Assembly (NCBI GenBank): GCA_017501465.1
Contig: JAFVWY010000018.1
Coordinates: 1-64,000, forward strand
Source of the DNA: Bacilli bacterium
GTDB lineage: Bacteria; Bacillota_I; Bacilli_A; ML615J-28; CAG-313
Reading direction: 5' to 3'
DNA: 64,000 nt
A program made the position numbers and the translations under genes. This document shows, in pieces, positions 1 to 9,090 of the stretch. The notes beneath the pieces were generated by a model. That model was not told the origin of the DNA. It did not search any database and saw only the letters and a program-made list of their open reading frames with translations. How positions within the stretch are numbered: the stretch's first letter is position 1; each line of letters opens with the position of its first letter.

Positions 1-3000
1 CTATACTTCGATAGAGATTGTGAAATCCCTACAGCTGATAGAATCGTAGATGTTATTAGAGATGCTGTTGAACTTAATATGTTCGAAGGACGCTTAGACT
101 TATTCGCAGAAGTTGTATTCGACCGTTTAGGTATTGAAGCTGATCTTGAAGGTATTGATTGGGATCGTGAAGTAGAAGTTTTATATGATGTTATTGACAT
201 TGTAATCCCTGCATTACATAACTCTGGTATCGTAAGATTATCAGATGGTAAAGAAGTAGTAAGATTAGCAATCAGCGATATCGTTTCATTTGTAAAAGAT
301 AATCGTACTTATGCAAATCTTGAAAATGCTTATGCAATAGTTGATGTATTAGATACATTAGCTGGTTCAGAAGTTTATATGAGACATATTATTAAACTTT
401 ATAATAGAATCGAAGGTAAACTTCCTGAAGTTATTACTAAACATTTAGATATGGATTTATATCAAGAAAGTGAACTTCGTGCAGATTATCCAAATGTTAT
501 TGCAATCTTAAGAGAAGTTTTAGATTCTGGTATTTATCATTTCGCTGCTGAAAGAAGATCTTATACATTCCCTGAAAGCCATGTTGAAGCTTATGAAAAC
601 ATCATTGCTTTAGGTTGTGATTTATACTTCACAGCACGTTATACAGAAGCTATGATTAATATCGTTGCTGAATACTTAGGAATTGATATTTCTACAATGG
701 CTACTGAAAACATCCATTTATCTTTAGATAAAGAAGAATTAGCTGCTATGGTTGAACCTATGAGATATATTTGGATTAACTCTAATGGATTACATCCAAG
801 TATTAAATTAGGTGCAAATGAAGAGTTCTTCAAACAAGTTAGTGAAATTATGACTCAATTTGGTCAAACTACTCTTCATACAGTTGTTACTCCTTGGATC
901 TATAGAGAATACATGGTTGAATATATTGGTGCATTAGTTGATGCTACTAATATTGAAAAGATTGCTGAACTTGAAAATTATTCTGATGGTCAAGTTCTAG
1001 CATTATATGACGATGCAGTAATCGTATTAAATGAATTAATTGCAATGCATTTATTCGGTACTACAGGCGTTGATTTCACTGATACTACACACTTAACTAA
1101 TATTTATAATATTATGCTTGAGTATGTTGAATTAAGTGATAGAATTAAGAATCAATTAGATATTATTGTTGCTAACAGTTACTTAATGGGCGTTATTTAC
1201 ATCCCTTATGCTGAAGTTACTTCAGATAGAGCTGAATTAAGTGCTATTAAGACTGTTGCATTAAATTCTTTAACAGTTGTTAGAGATTTAATAGGAAATA
1301 TTAGTACAAGTGATCTAACTGTATTAGCAGATGATTCATTCGAAGCTGATGTTATGAATTTATTAGAAAGTGTTAAAGATTCTGTATTATTATCTGAAAC
1401 ATTCATCCCTCTAGTAAATGGATTAGTTGATGCTAGATTAGGTGAAGAATATGCTTCTTACAACGCTATTCCTATGACTACTTATGATGAATTTGTTAAT
1501 GCTGTTCCTACAGTATTTGATATCTTCGATAAAGCCCTTGAATTAGGTGTATTAGAATTAAGCGTTGAATACAAAGATACAGAAGGATTCAGTGAATTAT
1601 TTGAATTAATTGAAACTTGTCCATTCATCGCTGGTCAAGAAACAATTATTACTAAGATCTTCCTACGTCTTACTAAGAAAGTTGATCCTGAATCAATTGA
1701 CTTTAGTCACATTGTTTGGGCAAATGAATATCAATATATTTATGCATTCTTAAGAAAAGCAAATTATCCATTAAATATGGATGGTGTAAATATCTCTTCT
1801 GATATTAACGCTACGTTAGCTGATCCTGTATTTGTTGAAGCTATGGTTGATGCATTAAAAGAATTAGCTGACTCACAAGTTCTTGTTGCATTCTTTGATG
1901 TTTTATATGGATTTGCTGGTGGAAGAGTTTCTGCTGTTTATGAATACTTAGATTACAGTCACTTAGACACATTAGGTTATGATGATTATGCAGCTGCAAT
2001 TAAAGCTGAATATATTAGAGTTTTAGATAGTGCTGTGTTAGCTTCTAACTTAGGTTTAGTTGGATCTGAACAAAAGATTGTTAACGTAGAACAATTAGTT
2101 GAATTATATGATAATGTATTCTTACTAGAAGGTATTAGAAATACAAAACCTGAAGTATTAGACAAATTAGTTCATATGCTTCCAAGCATTGGCGGTGGCG
2201 AAATTGTTGTTCCTGAAAACTTAGATTGGGATCAAGAAATTCAAGCTGTTCGTGCTATCATTGTTGCTCTAGGTTACTTTGCTGATGCAAATGGTAATAT
2301 AGATGTAGATACTATTAATGATATTGCTACTCATTCAACAGATGTTGTTGCATTAGAAGCATTATTTACTGCATTAAATAATTCTGAAATTTATCGCAAT
2401 AGTTTCTATGATTTAGTTCATGATCATATTGCCGAATTATCTGGTGCTGAGTTAGATTTAAACTCATTTATTACAGAATGGTTTGCTGAACAAGAAAATG
2501 GTATGTACGCTATGAATGAATGGGATCAAGAAGTTATTTATCTTGCTAGATTAGTAGCAATTGCTAACTACATGAAGAATAATGGAACTGGTTTCGAATA
2601 CATTAAAGATATGAATTTAGGTATCGTTGATGGTACAAATGCTGCTACAATTTCAACAGAAGATTTCTTAGTTGCTGATTATGGTCTACGACAAATTCTT
2701 CAAATTATGTCTGCTTCTAAGACATTCACTCTAACTGCATTAAATGGCTTATTAGAAAATGTATTAGTTGATAGAAGTGCTGATGGTAGTGGTAAGGGTA
2801 TTATCAAGACAAACAAACAATTACAAGAATTGACTGATGCTCAATGGGCTAATGATATCGATGATTTAATTAACCTTTTAAGTATCGCTCAAGATTTAGG
2901 ATTATTAGAAAGTTCTACTCCAATTGATGAACAATTAACTTCATTATCTGCACTAGAAGTTGCTGCTATCATTAAAGCATTTAACCATACTGATTCTATT

Positions 3001-4137
3001 AGAGAATTATTACCTGATATGGTTGCTGATGCTTTAGATAATGCAAATGCTGGTAATTACAAGTCTGATTGGTTAGATGGACAATGTGGTGTAGATGCAT
3101 CTGGAAATAATAATCCAATGGCTAGTAAAGAAGAATGGGATGTTGAAGCAGAACAAATGAGTAAAATCATTTCTGCTTCTGCAGACTTCAACTTCAATTC
3201 ATTAGATTTATCTTCATTAACAAATGAACAAATCGATGATTTAGGTGTATTACTAGGTTACATTAATACTGCAAAATCATTAAATATTGATTATTTGATT
3301 AATACAATTAATACATTATTACAACAAAAGGGCTATGCTCCTTGTGCTGGAGATGTTGTTGATAGAGATGGCATTGATGGTAATATTAATGAATGGAATA
3401 CAGAAATTCCAAGATTAATGGAAATCATTAAAGCTATTAATGAAGTTGGTTCAATTGATAAAGAACACGTTGAAGATAACTCACATAAATTAGGTGAATT
3501 ACTAGACGTTATGAAAGTTTCATACATCTTTGGTAATGATACAAATGCGGATGGAACTCTAACTGTAACTGATAATTCATTCAACACTTTAATCATTGAT
3601 ATTCTAGATACTTGTGGATTTATCATTAATAGTGGAAATCCTAATGGTTTCATTAAAGAATCTGATGCTCTAAGTGCTGATTGGGCTCATTATAATTGGA
3701 CAAATGAATTAGATATCGTAACATTATTTGAAACTGATAAAGCGGTTCAAGATGATGAAGTAATTAAGAATATTGCTGAATCTGAAATTGTTAGAGATTT
3801 CTATGATATCGCTTCAGTAATTAATGATAAGATTGCTGGTATTAGTATTGTAATTGGTACTACAGGAATTACACTACAACTTAAGGATTATGTAAACGGC
3901 GGAAATGAATTATCTAATGATGATTTAAGAAATCGTGACTGGGCTAATGAAATTGATGATATGAATACTATTATTAATATCTTCAATGCTGGTTATAAAG
4001 ATGGATTCAAGTCTGACTTAGAAGCTTTAATTGCTAGTGGACATACAACTATTGCATGTGAAACTGCAACAAGCATTAAAGCTGATTTACAAGCACGTAC
4101 TTACTTAGGCACTAGTGTTTGGGATATCTTATTATAA
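1..4137 (+). CDS. Giant acidic helical repeat protein, 5' end outside the window
   Basis: The reading frame is open from base 1, so the first internal ATG (79) is not the true start; 1378 codons are visible. The protein is acidic, rich in Ile, Leu, Asp and Asn, and predicted almost wholly helical. A degenerate unit recurs, marked by a Trp in a W-[DNA]-x-E/D-[IV] helix (for example LDWDQEI, NEWDQEV, AQWANDI, RDWANEI). The Trp codons lie at 160, 2227, 2521, 2845, 3136, 3394, 3697 and 3940, spaced 81-108 residues apart in the C-terminal half. Between units are Asp/Asn/Gly-rich loops; the one at 3538-3573 (DTNADGTLTVTD) fits a calcium-binding EF-hand or dockerin-type loop. No membrane segment, LPXTG or C-terminal anchor is visible. 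The N-terminus, with any signal peptide, is missing. I do not recognise a family; a surface or secreted role is inference only. A terminator follows directly. Confidence 0.85.
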   Translation, partial: LYFDRDCEIPTADRIVDVIRDAVELNMFEGRLDLFAEVVFDRLGIEADLEGIDWDREVEVLYDVIDIVIPALHNSGIVRLSDGKEVVRLAISDIVSFVKDNRTYANLENAYAIVDVLDTLAGSEVYMRHIIKLYNRIEGKLPEVITKHLDMDLYQESELRADYPNVIAILREVLDSGIYHFAAERRSYTFPESHVEAYENIIALGCDLYFTARYTEAMINIVAEYLGIDISTMATENIHLSLDKEELAAMVEPMRYIWINSNGLHPSIKLGANEEFFKQVSEIMTQFGQTTLHTVVTPWIYREYMVEYIGALVDATNIEKIAELENYSDGQVLALYDDAVIVLNELIAMHLFGTTGVDFTDTTHLTNIYNIMLEYVELSDRIKNQLDIIVANSYLMGVIYIPYAEVTSDRAELSAIKTVALNSLTVVRDLIGNISTSDLTVLADDSFEADVMNLLESVKDSVLLSETFIPLVNGLVDARLGEEYASYNAIPMTTYDEFVNAVPTVFDIFDKALELGVLELSVEYKDTEGFSELFELIETCPFIAGQETIITKIFLRLTKKVDPESIDFSHIVWANEYQYIYAFLRKANYPLNMDGVNISSDINATLADPVFVEAMVDALKELADSQVLVAFFDVLYGFAGGRVSAVYEYLDYSHLDTLGYDDYAAAIKAEYIRVLDSAVLASNLGLVGSEQKIVNVEQLVELYDNVFLLEGIRNTKPEVLDKLVHMLPSIGGGEIVVPENLDWDQEIQAVRAIIVALGYFADANGNIDVDTINDIATHSTDVVALEALFTALNNSEIYRNSFYDLVHDHIAELSGAELDLNSFITEWFAEQENGMYAMNEWDQEVIYLARLVAIANYMKNNGTGFEYIKDMNLGIVDGTNAATISTEDFLVADYGLRQILQIMSASKTFTLTALNGLLENVLVDRSADGSGKGIIKTNKQLQELTDAQWANDIDDLINLLSIAQDLGLLESSTPIDEQLTSLSALEVAAIIKAFNHTDSIRELLPDMVADALDNANAGNYKSDWLDGQCGVDASGNNNPMASKEEWDVEAEQMSKIISASADFNFNSLDLSSLTNEQIDDLGVLLGYINTAKSLNIDYLINTINTLLQQKGYAPCAGDVVDRDGIDGNINEWNTEIPRLMEIIKAINEVGSIDKEHVEDNSHKLGELLDVMKVSYIFGNDTNADGTLTVTDNSFNTLIIDILDTCGFIINSGNPNGFIKESDALSADWAHYNWTNELDIVTLFETDKAVQDDEVIKNIAESEIVRDFYDIASVINDKIAGISIVIGTTGITLQLKDYVNGGNELSNDDLRNRDWANEIDDMNTIINIFNAGYKDGFKSDLEALIASGHTTIACETATSIKADLQARTYLGTSVWDILL

Positions 4138-4144
4138 TATCAAC

Positions 4145-4179
4145 AAAAAAGGGTTTCGGTTTTACCGAACCCTTTTCTT
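4145..4179 (+). terminator. Rho-independent terminator after the giant repeat gene
   Basis: A GGGTTTCGGT / ACCGAACCC stem (one bulged T) flanked by A and T runs, eight bases after the stop codon. It separates the giant gene from rpmE. Confidence 0.9.
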
Positions 4180-4191
4180 ATATTATATGAC

Positions 4192-4220
4192 TTGACTATT
4201 TTATTAGAATTTGATATAAT
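4192..4220 (+). promoter_or_regulatory. Sigma-A promoter of rpmE
   Basis: TTGACT, a 17-base spacer and TATAAT at 4215-4220, with an extended -10 (TGATATAAT from 4212). It sits upstream of the L31 leader and is one of the closest matches to consensus in the window. Confidence 0.85.
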
Positions 4221-4236
4221 AATAAAGTAAAAATAA

Positions 4237-4261
4237 CCCACTATGGCTACCAGGCTATGGG
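4237..4261 (+). promoter_or_regulatory. Candidate L31 leader (r-protein autoregulatory RNA)
   Basis: Between promoter and start codon the transcript can form a small compact fold: CCCA (4237-4240) pairs with TGGG (4258-4261), enclosing a TGG-CTA-CCA hairpin. L31 mRNA leaders that bind excess L31 are known in several Firmicutes. Assignment here rests on position and foldability, not on a covariance match. Confidence 0.45.
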
Positions 4262-4274
4262 AAAGGAGAAAAGC

Positions 4275-4493
4275 ATGAAAAAAGGAATACATCCAAATTA
4301 TCAAAAGTGTAAAGTTGTTTGCGTATCATGCGGCGCAGAATTTGAATCAGGATCAATTTTATCAGAAATCAGAGTTGATACATGTTCTAAATGTCATCCA
4401 TTCTATACTGGTGAACAAAAATTCGTTCAAACTGCTGGTCGTATTGACAAGTTCAACAAACGTGTTGCACAAGCTCAAAAAAATAATAAGTAG
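4275..4493 (+). CDS. rpmE: 50S ribosomal protein L31 (zinc-binding type)
   Basis: A 72-residue L31 of the 50S subunit. It begins [10 protein letters not shown], the usual L31 N-terminus, and has the CxxC pairs CVSC and CSKC that bind zinc in the C+ form. An upstream in-frame ATG at 4257 exists but would place GGAGA inside the coding region; GGAGA lies five bases before 4275, so 4275 is the start. Monocistronic: it has its own promoter, a candidate leader and a terminator. The lysine-rich tail (AQAQKNNK) is normal for the family. Confidence 0.96.
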   Translation: MKKGIHPNYQKCKVVCVSCGAEFESGSILSEIRVDTCSKCHPFYTGEQKFVQTAGRIDKFNKRVAQAQKNNK

Positions 4494-4494
4494 T

Positions 4495-4530
4495 AAAAAA
4501 CCAACTATTGTTGGTTTTTTCTTTTTTTTA
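4495..4530 (+). terminator. Rho-independent terminator of rpmE
   Basis: AAAAAACCAAC-TATT-GTTGGTTTTTT followed by a long T tract, one base after the stop codon. Confidence 0.95.
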
Positions 4531-4550
4531 TTATATTATTAAATAAAATA

Positions 4551-4559
4551 TGTTATAAT
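4551..4559 (+). promoter_or_regulatory. Extended -10 promoter of the aminopeptidase pair
   Basis: TGTTATAAT is an extended -10 forty bases before the AmpS-like gene. The -35 (TTATAT at 4531) is poor, so it would depend on the TG extension. Confidence 0.5.
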
Positions 4560-4598
4560 ATATATAAGTTTATCTATATAATAAGGAAGGTATCTAAT

Positions 4599-5831
4599 AT
4601 GAATCAAGAATTAAATAAAAAATTTGCTAAACTAATTGTTGAATGTGGTGTTAATTTACAAGAAAATCAAGGCTTAGTAATCAATGCTAATTTAGAATCT
4701 GTAGAACTTGTAAGAGAAATAGTAAAAGCTGCATATGAAAGAAAAACTAGTGATGTTATTATTAATTGGCAAGATCTACATATTACAAAAACTGTTTTAG
4801 AAAATGCTAAAGCTGAACAAATGTATATTACAGATTGGCAATTAGCAAGACAACATTATTTAGTTGATAAAAATTATGCTAGAGTATCTATTTCATCACC
4901 AAATCCTGGATTTATGGCTGGTGTTGATATGAGCGAGTCATTAAAAGCACAAAGACATAATGCCCCTTTAACTAAATTTGCAATGGAACACACAATGAAT
5001 AATATGGTTCAATGGTGTGTTGTCGCTTACCCTAATAAAACATGGGCAAAACAAGTGTTCCCAAATGATGAAGAAGATGTAGCTTTAGAAAAATTATATA
5101 AAGCTATTTTAGATGCATCACATGTTACAGAAACTAATGATCCAGTGGAAGATTGGAATGTGATTAATAGTAATATGACTGCTATTAATGAAAAACTAAA
5201 TGAATTAAATTTTGTTTCTTTACATTTTAAAAATGAATTAGGAACTGATTTACATGTAGGACTTGTTGAAAATCACATTTGGGCAGGCGGTGGAGAATTT
5301 ACATCAGGCGGTGTATATTTTAATCCTAATATCCCAACAGAAGAAAATTTCTGTATGCCACACAATAAGAAAATAAATGGAGTTGTGTATTCTACAAAAC
5401 CTTTAGAATATGATGGGGATTTGATTGAAGATTTCTATATCAAATTTGTTGACGGCAAAGCTGTAGAATTTGATGCTAAAAAAGGTGTTGAGTCATTAAA
5501 GAGATTAATTGAGTTTGATGAAGGATCAAGTTCATTAGGTGAAGTTGCAATAGTTCCTTATTATTCTCCTATTTCTTTATCTAATATCTTATTCTACAAT
5601 ACATTATTTGATGAAAACGCATCATGTCATTTGGCTTTGGGGGCTTCATATATTGGAACGAATTTAAAAGATTATACAAAATATTCAGAAGAAGAACTAA
5701 AAGAGCATGGATGTAATATGTCTCATACTCATGTTGACTTTATGTTTGGTTCAAAAGATATGACTATTGTTGGTACTAAACATGATGGTAGTGAAGTAAT
5801 TATCTTTAAAGATGGTAAATATATTATTTAG
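4599..5831 (+). CDS. M29 family metallo-aminopeptidase (AmpS/PepS type)
   Basis: A 410-residue cytosolic aminopeptidase that removes N-terminal residues from peptides using a two-metal centre. The M29 pattern is visible: the N-terminal domain, GGGEFTSGGVYFNPNIPTEE, the GEVAIVPYYSPIS segment, LFDENASCHLALG and HTHVDFMFG, which supply the Glu, His and Asp metal ligands. Length matches the family (about 400-415). AAGGAAGG lies 10-17 bases before the ATG. The next gene is another aminopeptidase after an 8-base gap, so the two form a peptide-degradation operon. The symbol varies between genomes (ampS, pepS), so none is assigned. No signal peptide. Confidence 0.93.
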   Translation: MNQELNKKFAKLIVECGVNLQENQGLVINANLESVELVREIVKAAYERKTSDVIINWQDLHITKTVLENAKAEQMYITDWQLARQHYLVDKNYARVSISSPNPGFMAGVDMSESLKAQRHNAPLTKFAMEHTMNNMVQWCVVAYPNKTWAKQVFPNDEEDVALEKLYKAILDASHVTETNDPVEDWNVINSNMTAINEKLNELNFVSLHFKNELGTDLHVGLVENHIWAGGGEFTSGGVYFNPNIPTEENFCMPHNKKINGVVYSTKPLEYDGDLIEDFYIKFVDGKAVEFDAKKGVESLKRLIEFDEGSSSLGEVAIVPYYSPISLSNILFYNTLFDENASCHLALGASYIGTNLKDYTKYSEEELKEHGCNMSHTHVDFMFGSKDMTIVGTKHDGSEVIIFKDGKYII

Positions 5832-5839
5832 GTGTTAAT

Positions 5840-7102
5840 ATGAAGGATTTATTAGATTTTTTAAATAAAAGTGCTAATGAGTATTTAGCAGTTAGTAATA
5901 TTGAAGAAATATTACAAAATGCTGGATTTACTAAATTAGAAGCTTCAAAAAAATGGAGTTTGGAAAAAGGTGGCAATTATTACGTAGTTAAAGACCAAAG
6001 TTCTGTTATTGCGTTCAAAATGGGCCTAAAATTCGAAAATAATGGCTTTAATATAGTTGCAAGCCACTTAGACAGTCCTTGTCTTAAAATTAAACAAAAT
6101 GGCATTATTTGTGTTAAAAATAGTACTATGCTAAATACAGAGGTTTATGGAGGTCCAATTTTGGCTTCTTGGTTTGATAGACCTTTAAGTATTGCTGGTA
6201 GAGTAGTTATTAAAGAAGGAAATAAATTAGTTTCTAAAATAGTTAATAAATGTGAAGATATATTAGTAATTCCTTCTGCTGCTATTCATTTAAAAAAAGA
6301 TGTTACTACTAATCCTCAAAAAGATTTATTGCCTTTAGCTTCTTTAACAAAGTATGAAACAGTTAATGATTTATTAGAACAAGTTTTTGGTATAAACAAA
6401 GATTCAATTGTTAGTTTTGATTTAAGCGTTTATAATAGAGATCAAGCAAAATTTGTTGGTGTAAATCAAGAATTATTATTATCACCTCGAATTGATAATT
6501 TAGAATGTGCTTATACTTCTTTGAAAGCTTTTGTAGAAAGTAATAATGAAAATAAAATTAATGTTTATGCTGCATTTAATAATGAAGAAGTTGGATCTAA
6601 TACTAAGCAAGGAGCAGATTCTACATTTTTAAGTGATGTTTTAAGACGACTTGTTAAGGATGATGAAGAACTTAATATGATGCTTGCTAATTCTTTCTTA
6701 GTTTCTGCAGATAATGCGCATGCTGAACATCCTAATTATATGGAATTATCTGATCCTACAAATAGAGTGTCAATGAATAAAGGAATTGTCATTAAACATA
6801 ACGCAAATCAAAGATACACAACTGATGGTATTAGTGGTGCAGTTATGATGATGATTTGTGATAAAGCTAATGTATCATATCAACATTATACAAATAGATC
6901 TGATCAAAGAGGTGGTTCAACGCTTGGGTCTATTTCATCAAGCCATGTAAGTATTGCCTCTGTTGATATTGGTCTTGCTCAACTTGCAATGCATTCTGCC
7001 AATGAAACAGCAGGAAGATTTGACGCTAATAGTATGGTTGAAGCTTTAAAGGCTTTTTATGAGTCAAATATTAAATTTACTGATAATGAAATTGAATTAT
7101 AA
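5840..7102 (+). CDS. M18 family aminopeptidase (ApeB-like)
   Basis: A 420-residue M18 zinc aminopeptidase, a cytosolic enzyme that usually forms tetrahedral dodecamers and prefers acidic or hydrophobic N-terminal residues. Family marks: ASHLDSPCLKIK (first metal His and Asp), NNEEVGSNTKQGA (catalytic Glu pair), VSADNAHAEHPNY and the late His in GSISSSHVSIASVDIG. Length is normal. It follows the M29 aminopeptidase with an 8-base gap and ends in a terminator, so the two are co-transcribed. Substrate preference cannot be read from the sequence. The N-terminal 60 residues are less conserved, as in the family. Confidence 0.93.
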   Translation: MKDLLDFLNKSANEYLAVSNIEEILQNAGFTKLEASKKWSLEKGGNYYVVKDQSSVIAFKMGLKFENNGFNIVASHLDSPCLKIKQNGIICVKNSTMLNTEVYGGPILASWFDRPLSIAGRVVIKEGNKLVSKIVNKCEDILVIPSAAIHLKKDVTTNPQKDLLPLASLTKYETVNDLLEQVFGINKDSIVSFDLSVYNRDQAKFVGVNQELLLSPRIDNLECAYTSLKAFVESNNENKINVYAAFNNEEVGSNTKQGADSTFLSDVLRRLVKDDEELNMMLANSFLVSADNAHAEHPNYMELSDPTNRVSMNKGIVIKHNANQRYTTDGISGAVMMMICDKANVSYQHYTNRSDQRGGSTLGSISSSHVSIASVDIGLAQLAMHSANETAGRFDANSMVEALKAFYESNIKFTDNEIEL

Positions 7103-7134
7103 AGGAGAACTTTATTAGTTCTCTTTTTCTTTTG
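7103..7134 (+). terminator. Rho-independent terminator after the aminopeptidase operon
   Basis: GAGAAC (7105-7110) pairs with GTTCTC (7118-7123) across a short A/T-rich loop, followed by TTTTTCTTTTGTT. Confidence 0.85.
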
Positions 7135-7155
7135 TTAAAATTTTTATTAATTTAT

Positions 7156-7184
7156 TTGTATTTTTATGTATTTTTATGTATAAT
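7156..7184 (+). promoter_or_regulatory. Promoter of the nfeD-slipin operon
   Basis: TTGTAT, a 17-base spacer and TATAAT (7179-7184); an overlapping TATAAT starts at 7184. It precedes a strong GAGGAGGT site and the ATG at 7207. Confidence 0.6.
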
Positions 7185-7206
7185 ATAATCGTGAGGAGGT
7201 ATTCAC

Positions 7207-7584
7207 ATGAATGTAGAATGGTTTTCTAATGATAAAGAGAAGATTGCAACTATATATGAAAATAATATTACTTTTAATACAGTTGCATCCAATTACTTTA
7301 AAGACATATATTCAACTTTAATAGGTTATGATATTGAAAATAATGTATTACTAGTAAAACCTGTATCGAAAGATGATGTAACCACTAGAAATATTCCAAG
7401 TGAGGAATTGCATTCAGTATCTATTAAACCTAGCTATGGCAGAATTAATGGAAAAAATATTATTAAAAAATTGTGTAACTATTTTCCAATTAATTTTTCT
7501 TTAAAGAAAGCATATAGATATATGTGTGAATGGAGTAATGAAGAGAAGTTATTAAAAATATATTTAACAAAGGAGGTTAAATAA
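7207..7584 (+). CDS. Unknown small protein upstream of NfeD
   Basis: 125 residues, no signal peptide or membrane segment, and no domain I recognise. The first half is mixed alpha/beta and the second half basic (FSLKKAYRYMCEW). The start is secure because GAGGAGGT lies just upstream. The stop overlaps the start of the NfeD gene by one base (TAATG), so translation is coupled and the product is expected in fixed ratio with NfeD and the slipin. A role in the same membrane process is inference from the operon. It may be a lineage-specific partner of this pair. Confidence 0.85.
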   Translation: MNVEWFSNDKEKIATIYENNITFNTVASNYFKDIYSTLIGYDIENNVLLVKPVSKDDVTTRNIPSEELHSVSIKPSYGRINGKNIIKKLCNYFPINFSLKKAYRYMCEWSNEEKLLKIYLTKEVK

Positions 7585-8078
7585 TGTTTAGTGCTACTTT
7601 TTTAGAAATGCTTGGATTAACTGAATACCAATTTATTTTAATCCTATGGGGCTTATTGATTATTGTCTCTATAGTTGTTGAGTTAATAACTGATGAATTA
7701 ACAATTATTTGGGGGACTGTCGGAGCTATTTCAGCATTAATTTCTGCTATTTTTAAAGCACCTATTTGGCTTCAATTAATAATATTTGTAGTATTCACAG
7801 TAGGATTTATTTTGGTATTTAAACCAATTATTCAAAAAAATAGAAAAATAGAAACAATTCATACTAATGCTGATAGAGTAATTGGTATGGTTGCTGTTAT
7901 TACAAAAGACTTCAAAAATGACGAAATTGGTAGTGCAATAGTAAATGGTCAAATTTGGCGTGCTGTTAGTACCTCTAATGAGGAATTTGTTGAAGGAGAA
8001 AAAGTTCAAGTTGATGGTTTGACTGGTACAAAAATTATTGTATCAAAAATAAAAAACGAAAATATAATAAAATTATAG
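7584..8078 (+). CDS. NfeD-like membrane protein with OB-fold tail
   Basis: 164 residues: hydrophobic segments from about residues 16 to 75 (two to three helices including ILWGLLIIVSIVVELI), then a soluble OB-fold-like tail (about 95-160) with GMVAVITKDF and the closing VDGLTGTKIIV strand. This is the short NfeD1b type without a protease domain. NfeD proteins partner with SPFH/slipin proteins in membrane microdomains, and here the slipin gene follows 11 bases later. Upstream coupling is by a one-base overlap. AAAGGAGG precedes the start. Confidence 0.9.
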   Translation: MFSATFLEMLGLTEYQFILILWGLLIIVSIVVELITDELTIIWGTVGAISALISAIFKAPIWLQLIIFVVFTVGFILVFKPIIQKNRKIETIHTNADRVIGMVAVITKDFKNDEIGSAIVNGQIWRAVSTSNEEFVEGEKVQVDGLTGTKIIVSKIKNENIIKL

Positions 8079-8089
8079 GAGGGTAAAAA

Positions 8090-9055
8090 ATGTTTTTTAG
8101 CGAAAGTATTCAAACACTTGATTCAGGTACTATTACATTATTAGTAATAGTTGTTGTTATTATTTTAGGTTTAGCTTTAGTGGCTTCTTCATTAAAAATT
8201 GTTCCACAAGCTGAAGCTTATGTTGTAGAAAAGTTAGGTGCATATCACAGAACTTTACATTCTGGTATTCACTGGGTATGGCCTATTTTCTTTAGAGTTG
8301 CTCAAAAAATATCTTTGAAGGAACAAGTTAAAGATTTTGAACCACAAGCAGTTATTACAATGGATAATGTAACAATGCAAATAGACACAGTTGTTTTCTT
8401 TGAAATTACTGATCCAAAACTTTATACATATGGTGTTGAAAAACCAATTTACGCATTAGATAAATTAACTGCTACAACACTACGTAATATTATTGGTTCA
8501 ATCGAATTAGACCAAACATTAACTAGTAGAGATTTAATTAATACTAAAATGACAGAAATTTTAGATGTTGCTACAGATCCATGGGGAATTAAAGTAACTA
8601 GAGTAGAACTTAAGAACATTCTTCCACCTAAAGATATTAGGGAAGCAATGGAAAAACAAATGCGTGCAGAACGTGAAAGACGTGAAGCTATTTTACAAGC
8701 AGAAGGTTTTAAACAAAGTAAAATCTTAGAAGCTGAAGGTATTAAACAAAGTAAAATTTTAGAGGCAGAAGCAAACAAACAAAGTCAAATTTTAGAAGCA
8801 GAAGCTATTAAACAAGCTGAAATCTTAAAAGCTGAAGGTCAAGCTGAATCGATTCTTAAGGTTAAAACTGCTGAAGCAGAAGGTATTAAATTAGTTAAAG
8901 AAGCATCTGCTGATAAAGCTGTTCTTACTTTAAAAGCATATGAAGCTTTAGTTGAAGTTTCTAAAGGCCAAGCTACTAAAATTATTGTGCCATCTGAATT
9001 ACAAGGTATGGCAGGGCTTGTATCTTCTATTAAAGAAGTTGCTGAAAAAGAATAA
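8090..9055 (+). CDS. Slipin / SPFH-domain membrane scaffold (QmcA-like)
   Basis: A 321-residue stomatin/prohibitin-family protein. One N-terminal membrane helix (about 17-37) is followed by the SPFH domain (about 40-200: VPQAEAYVVEKLGAY, then WGIKVTRVELKNI and PPKDIREAMEKQMRAERE). A coiled-coil Glu/Ala-rich stalk follows, in which the phrase Q-S-K-I-L-E-A-E repeats about five times from residue 203 to 255, then the C-terminal hydrophobic segment. These proteins oligomerise into membrane scaffolds and pair with NfeD, encoded just upstream. The GGAGGG ribosome site is good. A terminator follows directly. Confidence 0.94.
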   Translation: MFFSESIQTLDSGTITLLVIVVVIILGLALVASSLKIVPQAEAYVVEKLGAYHRTLHSGIHWVWPIFFRVAQKISLKEQVKDFEPQAVITMDNVTMQIDTVVFFEITDPKLYTYGVEKPIYALDKLTATTLRNIIGSIELDQTLTSRDLINTKMTEILDVATDPWGIKVTRVELKNILPPKDIREAMEKQMRAERERREAILQAEGFKQSKILEAEGIKQSKILEAEANKQSQILEAEAIKQAEILKAEGQAESILKVKTAEAEGIKLVKEASADKAVLTLKAYEALVEVSKGQATKIIVPSELQGMAGLVSSIKEVAEKE

Positions 9056-9060
9056 AATAA

Positions 9061-9090
9061 AAACTACTAACTTTTGTTAGTAGTTTTTTA
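9061..9090 (+). terminator. Terminator between the slipin and the convergent TspO gene
   Basis: ACTACTAAC-TTTT-GTTAGTAGT plus six Ts on the + strand. The left flank is A-rich, so it can also act for the minus-strand gene ending at 9088. Confidence 0.92.

Noticed and set aside
639-833. Minus-strand frame of 64 codons inside the giant gene, and similar frames elsewhere
   Set aside because: No ribosome site or family match, fully inside a real gene on the other strand.
4315-4542. 75-codon frame overlapping rpmE
   Set aside because: Out-of-frame reading through L31 and its terminator.
7156-7184. Direct repeat TATTTTTATG-TATTTTTATG as a regulatory site
   Set aside because: It lies in A/T-rich promoter sequence where such repeats are expected by chance.
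8700-8860. Tandem DNA repeat in the slipin gene
   Set aside because: The repeated Glu-Ala-rich heptads are the normal coiled-coil stalk of slipins, not a separate repeat element.
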